Shown piece after piece: positions 7,873 through 16,407 of a DNA stretch of 34,215 nt. The DNA comes from Chloroflexota bacterium (GTDB lineage Bacteria; Chloroflexota; Anaerolineae; Aggregatilineales; Phototrophicaceae), in contig VXNO01000077.1 in NCBI GenBank assembly GCA_009840575.1, positions 1 to 34,215 of the forward strand, read 5' to 3'. A program made the position numbers and the translations under genes. The notes under the pieces are model-generated. The model had not been told where the DNA came from. It saw only the letters and a program-made list of their open reading frames with translations, and searched no databases. Positions within the stretch are counted from its first letter, which is position 1; every line of letters begins with the position of its first letter.

Positions 7873-8173
7873 GGCAATTGCATCAAAATGAAGCTCTGTA
7901 AAAGGACTAAGGCCCCCGAACTTTTACCACCGAGTACACCGAGTAAATTGAGTACACCTAGATGTATAAAGATTTTGAGATGCCTTGACGAAAAATGGCA
8001 TGCGTTATTTGCGCCGAAAAAGAGGCGCATCGGCATCGGAAAGCGTCTTGCGGCGACTCATCAGCGCCACAACCGCACAAGGCGCAGCCATTTTCAGCAT
8101 GGCAATAAATAAACTCTCGATTTAATCCTTCAACTCGGTGTACTCGGTGGTAAAAAGATTTGACGCAATTGCC
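7873..8173. repeat. MITE-like nested inverted-repeat element of about 300 bp
   Basis: Outer ends GGCAATTGCATCAAA (7873-7887) / TTTGACGCAATTGCC (8159-8173), 14/15 complementary; inner perfect 22-bp inverted repeat TTTTACCACCGAGTACACCGAG (7922-7943) / CTCGGTGTACTCGGTGGTAAAA (8134-8155); 11-bp direct repeat TTATGCCATTC at 7853-7863 and 8177-8187. Confidence 0.65.
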
Positions 8174-8217
8174 TTGTTATGCCATTCGCTTCAGTTCTTT
8201 TTCATCGTGGTAAAATG

Positions 8218-8239
8218 TTTTGATGCGATTGCTCTGAGG
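8218..8239 (+). repeat. Related repeat end: TTTTGATGCGATTGCTCTGAGG
   Basis: Near-identical to 10212-10234 and related to the outer end at 8159-8173. Confidence 0.55.
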
Positions 8240-8246
8240 AGAAAAC

Positions 8247-9203
8247 ATGCCGCGCATCGTCATCATCGGCGCGTTGGTTTATGACCTGGTCTTTGCTGTG
8301 CCCGACTGGGTGCAGCCCAACCGCGCTGTGCATGCCAGCGGACTGACCATCTCGCCAGGCGGCAAGGGGCTGAACCAGGCGGCTGCGGCGAGTCGGCTGG
8401 GCGCGGACGCCGTGCGCTTGGTCGGCTGCGTTGGCGATGACATCTTTGGCGCGGACATGCTGGCTGCGCTGCGGCGGGCGGGCGTCGACACCGCGTTTAT
8501 CGATGTGCATGCTGATGCGCGCACCAGCATCGCCGCCATCATTGTGCGCAATAACCTGCCCGGCTTCGTCGGCGCGCCCGATGCCAGCCGCCGCGTCAGC
8601 CGAGCGCAAATCCGCGCGGCATTGGCTGACCTGCGCCCGGGCGATGTGCTGCTGGTCGGCTTTGAAGTGCCGCAGTCGCTGGTGGCTTATGCGCTGGGGC
8701 TGGGCAGAGCCGCTGGCGCAACAACGGTGGTCAATCCCGCGCCCTTCTTCACGCGCGATAAGTTTGCAATCAAGTATTTGTACCTGGTTGACTGGCTCAT
8801 CCCAAATGTGACCGAAGCCGAATTGCTCACAGGCGTCGAAGACCTTGCTGTCAGTGATTTTGCCGACATTCTGCGGGAGAAAGGGGTCGGCAATGTCATT
8901 ATTACTATGGGCGAGCATGGCAGTTTGCTTGTCGCCGAAAATGACTTTTACACACAAGATGCCTTCCCGGTCGAAGCGGTCGATACGACTGGCGCAAGCG
9001 ACGCCTTTGTAGGCGCGTTTTGCGCAAGCTTGGCGCAAGCGTGGACGCCCAGTCGCGCGCTGCAGTTCGCTTCGGCGGCGGCGGCGCTGGCTTGTACGAA
9101 GCCGGGCACCATGACCGCCCTGCCCGACCGCAGCGAAGTCGAAGCGCTGCTGGCAGGGGCGCAACTTGACCCGCCCGCGCGTGTTTTGGACTGTAGGCAA
9201 TGA
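8247..9203 (+). CDS. PfkB-family carbohydrate kinase (ribokinase-like)
   Basis: SPGGKGLNQAAAASRLGADAVRLVGCVGDDIFG; N-P-A-P; IPNVTEAELLTG; VDTTGASDAFVGAF. Confidence 0.9.
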   Translation: MPRIVIIGALVYDLVFAVPDWVQPNRAVHASGLTISPGGKGLNQAAAASRLGADAVRLVGCVGDDIFGADMLAALRRAGVDTAFIDVHADARTSIAAIIVRNNLPGFVGAPDASRRVSRAQIRAALADLRPGDVLLVGFEVPQSLVAYALGLGRAAGATTVVNPAPFFTRDKFAIKYLYLVDWLIPNVTEAELLTGVEDLAVSDFADILREKGVGNVIITMGEHGSLLVAENDFYTQDAFPVEAVDTTGASDAFVGAFCASLAQAWTPSRALQFASAAAALACTKPGTMTALPDRSEVEALLAGAQLDPPARVLDCRQ

Positions 9204-9805
9204 AGAACCCATTCGCCCGGCAGATCAATTATTCCGCGCTGGATGAGGCAGAGCTGGTCGCTTTGGCAAAGACCGACCGCGATGCCTTCGGCGAATTGTA
9301 CGAGAGATATTTGGACAAAATGTATAGCTATGTCTATTACCGCACCGGCAATAGCCATGATGCCGAAGATTTGACGGCGAAAGTCTTCTTACGCGCTTTT
9401 GCGCGCATCGGCAAGTATGTCGACCGCGGGCTGCCTTTCCAAGCCTGGCTCTACCGCATCGCGCATAACCTGGTCGCCAATTGGTACCGCGACCAAAGCC
9501 GGCGCAAAATCATCGCGCTGGAAGACTATCTGGGGCAAGATCTGCTAAGCGACGCGCCCGACGCACGGGCAGAGAGGCGCGACGAGCACGATGAGCTGCT
9601 GCGCGCCGTCCGCCGCCTGCCCGCCGAACGCCAGCAACTGCTAATTTTGAAGGTCGTCGAGGGACTGCCCAACCGCGAGATCGGCATCATCATGGGGCGC
9701 AGCGAAGGCGCGATCAAGTCGCTGTATCACCGCACCTTGCTGGCGCTGCGTGCCGAGCTAAGCGCCGAGCAAGCAAACACAAATGTGAAACGAACGAGTG
9801 GGTGA
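9200..9805 (+). CDS. ECF-type RNA polymerase sigma factor
   Basis: LVALAKTDRDAFGELYERYLDKMYSYVYYRTGNSHDAEDLTAKVFLRAF; region 4 LPAERQQLLILKVVEGLPNREIGIIMGRSEGAIKSLYHRTL. Confidence 0.92.
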   Translation: MKNPFARQINYSALDEAELVALAKTDRDAFGELYERYLDKMYSYVYYRTGNSHDAEDLTAKVFLRAFARIGKYVDRGLPFQAWLYRIAHNLVANWYRDQSRRKIIALEDYLGQDLLSDAPDARAERRDEHDELLRAVRRLPAERQQLLILKVVEGLPNREIGIIMGRSEGAIKSLYHRTLLALRAELSAEQANTNVKRTSG

Positions 9806-10143
9806 GCATGATGAATCCAAACCAGCCTGAAGCGCGCGAAAATAACTTGGCCGCCGCGGATGAACAGCCCGAAACAACAGCCGCCTTCGCTGAATTGACA
9901 AAAGCGCTGGAAGCCGCGTTGGTACCGCGAGAGCCGCGCGAAGCCTTCGCCAGGGAGTTGCGCGCGCAGATCCTGAACGAGCCAAATAGCGCGCCTGCTC
10001 GCCTGCGCAATTTGTCGCCACGTCTGCAATTCGCCGCGGCGCTGGCGCTGGTGGCTGGTTTTATGCTGCTGATGCTCCGTAGGCTGTTGGGCGGCAATAC
10101 GGGCGGCGAACTGGTGGAAGACAGCCTGCCTAGCTCTGCTTGA
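9802..10143 (+). CDS. Small single-TM protein coupled to the sigma gene (possible anti-sigma/regulatory partner)
   Basis: GTGA overlap with sigma stop; one hydrophobic segment LQFAAALALVAGFMLLMLRRLLGG; no zinc-binding HxxxCxxC motif seen. Confidence 0.6.
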   Translation: MSMMNPNQPEARENNLAAADEQPETTAAFAELTKALEAALVPREPREAFARELRAQILNEPNSAPARLRNLSPRLQFAAALALVAGFMLLMLRRLLGGNTGGELVEDSLPSSA

Positions 10144-10150
10144 GGCGCGC

Positions 10151-10234
10151 CTTTACCACGGAGGCACCGCCTCGCCCTTACAGCAATCCTCTGTGCCTAT
10201 GTGGCAAATAGTTTTTGATGCGATTGCCCTGAGG
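10151..10234. repeat. Truncated/degenerate copy of the 7.9-8.2 kb repeat family
   Basis: CTTTACCACGGAGGCACCG ... CTCTGTGCCTATGTGGCAAA ... TTTTTGATGCGATTGCCCTGAGG. Confidence 0.5.
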
Positions 10235-10303
10235 CACTAGGCGCGCCAACTTGATATGCTACAATCGCCGCGATAGCTGGCAAGAAAAGACTGCGGCGCG
10301 AAG

Positions 10304-11857
10304 ATGGCAGTAGCAAAGCAAATCTCGGCCCTGCGCGGCATGCGCGATGTCTTCGCCGCGGAATACGCCCACTCACGGGGGCTGCTGGAGGCGCTGGAGC
10401 AGCATCTGCGCCTGCATGCCTACGCCGCCATCGACCCGCCCCTGCTGGAAAATACTGAGCTGTACCTGCGCAAATCAGGTGAAGACATCGCCGCGCGCCT
10501 CTATGAATTCGACTTCAAGAGCCGCCGCCTTGCCCTGCGTCCCGAGCTGACGGCATCAGTCTTGCGCGCCTATGTCGAAGAGCTGCACGGCGAGCCGCTG
10601 CCATTGCGCCTGCGCTACAGCGGGCTTGTCTTCCGCTACGAAAAACCACAACTGCATCGCTATCGCCAATTCACCCTGGCGGGGGCGGAGCTGCTGGGCG
10701 CGCCAGCCGACTATGCCGATGCCGAGCTGCTGGCAATGGCTTGCGGCGGCTTGGAGAGCGTCGGCATCCACAACTATCGGCTGGTCATCGGTACATCCGC
10801 CCTGCTGGAAAACTTCTTGTCGTCTTTGGGCTTGCGCAAGCAGTTGCATAATTTCTTGCTGCGCAATATGGAGAATCTGCGCAAACAAGGCATGGACTAT
10901 GTAGTCGATTCCCTGCGCGCTGTCTTGCCCGGTTTCCAGCTTACCAGCCCCGATCGCGCCGAGGCGAAGGAGCAAGACAGCCAGCAGTTAATCCATGTCC
11001 TGCGCGAGATGACAGACGCGGAAGCGCATAGCGCCATCAGCCAATTTCTGCGCAGCTTGAACATCCACATCGACGCCAACCGCGCCGAAAGCCAGGTGAT
11101 CGACCGCCTGCTGCACAAAATCCGCGAAGACGAGCAAGCGCCCAAGCTGCGCACCGCGCTGGAGTTTATGACGCGGCTGAGCGAAATCGTCGGCGAACCA
11201 GATTACGCGTTGGCGGCGGCGGCGCAGCTATGCCAGGAGGTTGCGCTGGATGACAGCCCGCTCAAGCAGTTGGAAATCACATTGCGGCGGCTGGCGGAAA
11301 GTGGCGGGCTGAGTGGCGAGATTCAGTTGGACTTCGGCTTGAGCCGCGGCTTGCATTATTACACGGGCATGATCTTCGAGATTCATGGGCAGACGCGCGC
11401 TGGCGAGGCGATTCAACTTTGTGGCGGCGGTCGCTATGATAACCTGGTCAGTATATTGGGTGGCGAGCCAACGCCAGCGGCTGGTTTCGCCTGGGGCATT
11501 GAGCGCGTTGCCAGCGCCTCGCCTGCCCCAGCCGCCTCAGCGCAGGAGCGATTCGTCTGCGTCATCCCGGTTGCGGAAGCCGACTATGCAACATGCCAGG
11601 CTATCGCTGCCGACTTGCGGGCGCAGCAGCTCGTCGCCGAGGTCAGTATGGGCGGACGCAGCCTGCGGCGCAGCCTCAAACAAGCCGACCGGCGCGGCGC
11701 GAGCCTGGTCATCATCATCGGCGAGGCAGAGCGCGAAGAAAACAGCGCGGTTTTGCGGGATATGCGTGGCGGAGAGGAGCGGCGCGTGGCGATTGCCGCC
11801 CTGCCAGCGGCAGCTGCGGACATGCTGCGCCAGCAGGAGCGAGACCATGCCAGCTGA
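10304..11857 (+). CDS. hisZ: HisRS-family protein, ATP phosphoribosyltransferase regulatory subunit (HisZ-like) with C-terminal anticodon-binding-like domain
   Basis: RLALRPELTASVLRAYVEEL, GLVFRYEKPQLHRYRQFTLAGAELLG, SRGLHYYTGMIFEI, GGGRYDNL; directly upstream of hisG. Confidence 0.75.
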   Translation: MAVAKQISALRGMRDVFAAEYAHSRGLLEALEQHLRLHAYAAIDPPLLENTELYLRKSGEDIAARLYEFDFKSRRLALRPELTASVLRAYVEELHGEPLPLRLRYSGLVFRYEKPQLHRYRQFTLAGAELLGAPADYADAELLAMACGGLESVGIHNYRLVIGTSALLENFLSSLGLRKQLHNFLLRNMENLRKQGMDYVVDSLRAVLPGFQLTSPDRAEAKEQDSQQLIHVLREMTDAEAHSAISQFLRSLNIHIDANRAESQVIDRLLHKIREDEQAPKLRTALEFMTRLSEIVGEPDYALAAAAQLCQEVALDDSPLKQLEITLRRLAESGGLSGEIQLDFGLSRGLHYYTGMIFEIHGQTRAGEAIQLCGGGRYDNLVSILGGEPTPAAGFAWGIERVASASPAPAASAQERFVCVIPVAEADYATCQAIAADLRAQQLVAEVSMGGRSLRRSLKQADRRGASLVIIIGEAEREENSAVLRDMRGGEERRVAIAALPAAAADMLRQQERDHAS

Positions 11858-12878
11858 CAAGCTCATCATCGCGCTGCCCAGCAAAGGCAAACTTGGTGAC
11901 GATTCCGATAATTTCCTGGCGCGGGCTGGCTTGCCGGTCTACAAGCCCAACCGCCGCCAATACAGCGCCAGCATCCCCAGTCTGCCCGGAGTCGAAGTTG
12001 TCTACCAACGTCCGCGCGATATCCTCAGCAAGGTCAGCGAGGGGCGCGCCGATATTGGCATCACCGGCTTGGATATCGTCGCCGAGCACAGCCAAGACTC
12101 AGCCGATGTCATGGTGATCGACGAGCTGGGCTATGGACGCTGCGCCCTGCTGCTGGCGGTGCCCGATTCCTGGATTGATGTATCGTCCATGGCCGACCTG
12201 GCTGACCTCAGCCTGCGCCAGCAAGAGAGCGGCGCTCAGCTGCGCATCGCCACCAAATACAGCAACCTGACCAAGAGTTTTTTGTATCGCCAGGGGATTT
12301 CGCATTTCCTGCTGGTGCATGCCGAGGGTGCCTTGGAAGCCGCGCCGCGCATGGGTTATGCCGATTTAATCGCCGATATCAGCGAGACAGGCACGACCCT
12401 GCGCGAGAACCACCTGCGTCCGATTGTTGGCGGGGGGATCATCGACGCGCAAGCTGTGCTCATCGGCAATCGGCGTGCCTTGCGCGCCTCGGCGGACAAG
12501 CTGGAGACCCTGCGCGAGTTGATCGAGCGCATTGAGGCGCATCGGCGGGCGCGGCAATTTGTCTCGCTGCGCGCCAATATCGCCGGCGAGTCGATTGCGG
12601 ATGTGCAGGGTCGCATCCTGGCGAATCCGGCGCTCTGTGGCAGCAAGGGGCCAGGCGTGGTCGCCGTTGCCAGCCCGCCCGGCACGAGCCAAAGCTGGTT
12701 CGAAACCAACTTGCTGGTGCGCAGTGATCTCATCCACAAGACCATGCAGCACCTGCGCGCGCTGGGCGGCACAGACATCATCGTTACCCGCCCCGACTAT
12801 GTCTTTGATGCGCAATCCGCCACTTACAATCGCTTTGAGCACCTGCTGCAAGCGGACGAAAGGTTAAGCATATTGTGA
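11847..12878 (+). CDS. hisG: ATP phosphoribosyltransferase
   Basis: LIIALPSKGKL, ADIGITGLDIVAE, LRIATKYSNLTKSFLYRQGI, ADLIADISETGTTLRENHL; start at MPADKL, overlapping hisZ by 11 nt. Confidence 0.93.
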   Translation: MPADKLIIALPSKGKLGDDSDNFLARAGLPVYKPNRRQYSASIPSLPGVEVVYQRPRDILSKVSEGRADIGITGLDIVAEHSQDSADVMVIDELGYGRCALLLAVPDSWIDVSSMADLADLSLRQQESGAQLRIATKYSNLTKSFLYRQGISHFLLVHAEGALEAAPRMGYADLIADISETGTTLRENHLRPIVGGGIIDAQAVLIGNRRALRASADKLETLRELIERIEAHRRARQFVSLRANIAGESIADVQGRILANPALCGSKGPGVVAVASPPGTSQSWFETNLLVRSDLIHKTMQHLRALGGTDIIVTRPDYVFDAQSATYNRFEHLLQADERLSIL

Positions 12879-13714
12879 GCACAGTTGGCATCATCCATCC
12901 TGGCGCAATGGGCATTTCCATCGCGGCATCAGCGCAAGCGGCTGGGCATACCGTCTATTGGGCATCAGCCGAGCGCAGCGCCACCAGCCGACAACGCGCC
13001 ACGCAGCACAATCTGTTGGACGCGGAAACGGTGGCGCGCCTCTGCGAATGCTGTGATGTCATCCTCTGCGTTTGCCCGCCCCATGCCGCCGAGGCGGTCG
13101 CTGAGTCAGCGCTGGAGGCTGGCTTCACGGGGCTGTATTGCGATGGCAACGCCATCTCGCCAGAAAAAGCGCGACGCATCGGCGAGCGTATGAGAAGCGC
13201 GGGCTGCGACTTTGTAGACGGCGGCATCATCGGCCCGCCGGCTTGGGAGAAAGGCAGCACCCGCTTTTATCTGTCGGGGTCATCAGCTGCGCAAGTCGCG
13301 GCGCTCTTCATCGGCAGCGTGACCGAAGCCATCGACATCGGCGCTGAGGTGGGACGCGCATCAGCGTTGAAGATGGTCTTCGCCGCCCAGACCAAAGGCA
13401 CAACCGCGTTGCTATCGGCTGTGCAGGCGGCCGCGGAGGCGCTGGGCGTGCGTGGCGACTTGGATGGCGAATGGGCGCGGCGTCTGCCCGACGCAGCCGA
13501 GTCGCGCGCGCAGCCAGTGCGGTCAGTCACAGCAAAAGCCTGGCGCTTCACCGGCGAGATGCAAGAGATCGCCGCGACCTTTGCCGAGGCGGGCTTGCCA
13601 GATGGTTTTCACCTGGCTGCCTATGAGGTCTATCGGCGCATGGCGGGCTTCAAAGATGCCGAAGCGACACCGCCGCTGGAGGATGTGCTGGCGGCGCTGC
13701 TAGACGAGAACTAG
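12875..13714 (+). CDS. NAD(P)-binding oxidoreductase of the 6-phosphogluconate dehydrogenase-like, DUF1932 type
   Basis: VGIIHPGAMGISIAASAQAAGHTVYWAS; FVDGGIIGPPAWEKGSTRFYLSG; GTG start overlapping hisG stop (GTGA). Confidence 0.85.
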   Translation: MSTVGIIHPGAMGISIAASAQAAGHTVYWASAERSATSRQRATQHNLLDAETVARLCECCDVILCVCPPHAAEAVAESALEAGFTGLYCDGNAISPEKARRIGERMRSAGCDFVDGGIIGPPAWEKGSTRFYLSGSSAAQVAALFIGSVTEAIDIGAEVGRASALKMVFAAQTKGTTALLSAVQAAAEALGVRGDLDGEWARRLPDAAESRAQPVRSVTAKAWRFTGEMQEIAATFAEAGLPDGFHLAAYEVYRRMAGFKDAEATPPLEDVLAALLDEN

Positions 13715-14520
13715 ATGGCTTCAGCGAGCGCCGCAAGCAGTTCTGGCAAGCCCGCAAAGACATAGTCCGGCTGGATTTCGCTGGCGGAGAGGCTTTGAGG
13801 AGTTTCCACGCCTGTCATCACCAGCGCCGTCCGTATGCCCAGCGCTTTTGCCCCGGCAATATCGGTATTGATGCGGTCGCCGATCATCAAAGTAGCTTGT
13901 GGCGACGTCCCCAAAGTCCGCAAAGCCGCCTCAAACATGCCGCGGCGGGGCTTGCCGATGATGATGGGCGCGCGCCCGGAAGCCGCTTCCAGCAGCGCCA
14001 GGATACTGCCCGCGCCCGGCACCAGCCCCTCTGGCGAAGGGAAGGACGAATCAGGGTTCGTGCCGATGAAGTCCGCGCCGCCGCGGATCAACAGGGTCGC
14101 CGTGCGCAGCTTGCCATAGGTCAAGTCAAAGTCGATGCCACAGACGACCGCCACCGCCCCGCTTTCCACCAGCGAATAGCCAGCGCGAACGACCATCTGC
14201 TTCAAGCCATCGCCACCCACCACGAAGAGTTCGCTGCCCGGCGGATAGCGCGTCTGCAGGTAGCTGATTGTGGCGGTGCCGCTGGTTACGATATGCCGCT
14301 CCTGGAGGCCAGCGATGCCCAGCTTGGCCAGTTTCCGCACATAATCCGCCGGCGTATTGCGGCTGTTATTGGTGGCTAGCACAAAGTCCAGGTCGCGGGC
14401 GAAGAGCAGGTCAAAGAACTCGCCCAAGCCCGGCAGCGCAAACATTCCACGCCACAATACGCCATCCATGTCCGAGATGATTGCTTTGATGGGACCTCGC
14501 AATTTTCTATTCCTTTCCAT
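13711..14520 (-). CDS. HAD-superfamily (class IIA, NagD-like) phosphatase
   Basis: KAIISDMDGVLWRGMFALPG; FVLATNNSRNTPADYVRKLAKLGI; IIIGKPRRGMFEAALRTLG; MIGDRINTDIAGAKALGIRTALVMTGV. Confidence 0.92.
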   Translation of the reverse strand: MERNRKLRGPIKAIISDMDGVLWRGMFALPGLGEFFDLLFARDLDFVLATNNSRNTPADYVRKLAKLGIAGLQERHIVTSGTATISYLQTRYPPGSELFVVGGDGLKQMVVRAGYSLVESGAVAVVCGIDFDLTYGKLRTATLLIRGGADFIGTNPDSSFPSPEGLVPGAGSILALLEAASGRAPIIIGKPRRGMFEAALRTLGTSPQATLMIGDRINTDIAGAKALGIRTALVMTGVETPQSLSASEIQPDYVFAGLPELLAALAEAI

Positions 14521-14554
14521 GAGTCGGCAAAATCCGCGGCGCTTTACCCCGAAG

Positions 14555-15535
14555 TCATTTGAGTCGGTCGAGCGTGCCTTGCTCCAATGCCCATAAGGTC
14601 AATTGCTCTTGGGCTTGCAGCAGCTTGCTCAGGTTCGGGTAGCCGTTTTCGTATTCGCGCGACCATTCAGCCGCGAAATCGCCCCGGCGGATTTCTTCGA
14701 GAATCGCATCCATCAAGCCTTCCAGCTTCAATTCCTGAAAGCGCGGCAAGCGGCTGAAGATGCCATATTGCCCAGTCAGCGAGGACAGACGCAGCGCATG
14801 CAGCAAGCCATCCTGTGAGGCGCGGGAAAGGTAATCGGTGAACTCGCCGGAGAGTATCAAGTCCAGCATGACCGCTTCGGGCGGATAGCCTTGTTGCAGC
14901 AGCAGCGCCGCGGCCGTGGTCATCACATGCTGGAAAGCGGGCAGGATCGCCTGTTGCACAAAGAGGTCAAGCTGCGCCTCTTGCGCGGGGCTTACTTCGA
15001 TCGCGCCGGCGCGCAGGCTGCCCATCGCCATTGCCAGCGCCAACAAGCTGCCCAAGGTGGTGCCTGTGGCATCTTGCGCCACGCCGACGAAGCTATAAAA
15101 GCCGCTGCCCTCGAGATAGCGCGAGCGGACGGCTGCGCCAATCGTGCGCGGGGCGATCATGCCGACATCGACGAAAGGCGGCGGCTCCACATATCCAAAA
15201 GCGAGGTTGTAGCCACTGGCGAATACCAGCAGATGCCCGCGCTGAAGGTAGGGCGAGATGCGCTCCAGGTAGACTTCGGGCAGGACGACATTGGACAACA
15301 GCAGCAGCAAAATATGACAGCGCGGCACAACGCGCTCAATATCGCCGGGATCGAAGCCATCCTGGCGGGCGTGGTCACGAGTTTCGTCTTCGCGCAAGCC
15401 AATCATGACACGCACCCGCGAATCGCGCAGGTTCATTGCCAGCGACCGCCCCAGATTGCCATAGCCGATGATGCCGACGGTCTTGCCGCTGAGCAGGGAC
15501 AGGTTGGCGTCCGCTTCCCGGTAGATGGTTGTCAT
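14555..15535 (-). CDS. Ketol-acid reductoisomerase-like protein (divergent paralog)
   Basis: KTVGIIGYGNLGRSLAMNLRDSRVRVMIGLREDE...; MIAPRTIGAAVR; colinear with IlvC but active-site motifs altered. Confidence 0.7.
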   Translation of the reverse strand: MTTIYREADANLSLLSGKTVGIIGYGNLGRSLAMNLRDSRVRVMIGLREDETRDHARQDGFDPGDIERVVPRCHILLLLLSNVVLPEVYLERISPYLQRGHLLVFASGYNLAFGYVEPPPFVDVGMIAPRTIGAAVRSRYLEGSGFYSFVGVAQDATGTTLGSLLALAMAMGSLRAGAIEVSPAQEAQLDLFVQQAILPAFQHVMTTAAALLLQQGYPPEAVMLDLILSGEFTDYLSRASQDGLLHALRLSSLTGQYGIFSRLPRFQELKLEGLMDAILEEIRRGDFAAEWSREYENGYPNLSKLLQAQEQLTLWALEQGTLDRLK

Positions 15536-16407
15536 GCCTTCACCCGCGCCATCCCCAAGGTCTTTTGCCAGACGGGGTATTCCTTGCCATTGTGCAAGAA
15601 ACCAAAGCGCTGGTAGAGTCGCTGCGAACGGTGGTTGCTCGCTTGGGTGTTGACGGAGATGGCGCTGATGCCGCGCCGCAGCAAATCGCTCAGGAGTTCA
15701 TGCAGCAGCAGCGAAGCGACGCCCCGCCCTTGGTGTGCCGGGTGCACTGCCAAACGCGCCAGGTGGGCCGCTGCGTCATGCCGCGCGCAAAGCTGGTAGC
15801 CGACGACCGCGCCCCTGATGGTGGCAACTGTAGAAAAGGCGCAGGCTCGGTAGGCTTGCCACAATTCAGCGCGCTCAATCTGCCAGGGCGGCGCGAAAGC
15901 CAGCTTGTCGATCCCCGCCAACTGCGGCAAATCCTCGCTTTCAAGCGGACGCACAGCAGCTAGCGAGTCGCGGCGCGGCGGGAGGCGGCTGCCGATATGC
16001 TGCAGCATAACCAGGTCGTCGCGATACTGAAAACTCAGCTCGGCGAAATAAGCGGGCAGCCAATTTGCCAGCATTAAGCAAGCGATGCCCGCGTCAGCCG
16101 CGTCTTGACAAGCCGCTTCCGCCCGCGCCCACAATTGGCGCAGAATCAAGCGTGGCTTGCGCAGCTCGCCGATGCCCAGCAACCGCAGCCAGCGCCAGCC
16201 AGCCACCGACTGCGACAAGCCGATATAGCCCAGCAGCTCATTATCCGCAAAAGCCAGCCAGACCGCAGCGCTCTCATCCGCCAGCCAGTCGGGGATGCTC
16301 TGCCAGTCGAGGTGGGTGTGCGTCCAGCGGCTGCGATTCATCAAGTCCAACAAGGGGCGGCGGTGCTGGCGCGCATAAGGCGCAATCTGCAAGCGGGCTG
16401 CCGGCAT
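15532..16407 (-). CDS. GNAT-family N-acetyltransferase (C-terminal GNAT; N-terminal half possibly a degenerate second GNAT)
   Basis: LARLAVHPAHQGRGVASLLLHELLSDLLRRGISAISVNTQASNHRSQRLYQRFGF. Confidence 0.85.
   Translation of the reverse strand: MPAARLQIAPYARQHRRPLLDLMNRSRWTHTHLDWQSIPDWLADESAAVWLAFADNELLGYIGLSQSVAGWRWLRLLGIGELRKPRLILRQLWARAEAACQDAADAGIACLMLANWLPAYFAELSFQYRDDLVMLQHIGSRLPPRRDSLAAVRPLESEDLPQLAGIDKLAFAPPWQIERAELWQAYRACAFSTVATIRGAVVGYQLCARHDAAAHLARLAVHPAHQGRGVASLLLHELLSDLLRRGISAISVNTQASNHRSQRLYQRFGFLHNGKEYPVWQKTLGMARVKA

Noticed and set aside
8202-9212. 336 aa minus-strand ORF antisense to pfkB
   Set aside because: Shadow ORF; pfkB has SD and family motifs
11385-11846. N-terminal extension of the hisG ORF
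   Set aside because: Overlaps hisZ coding sequence out of frame; HisG homology starts at MPADKLIIALPSKG (11847)
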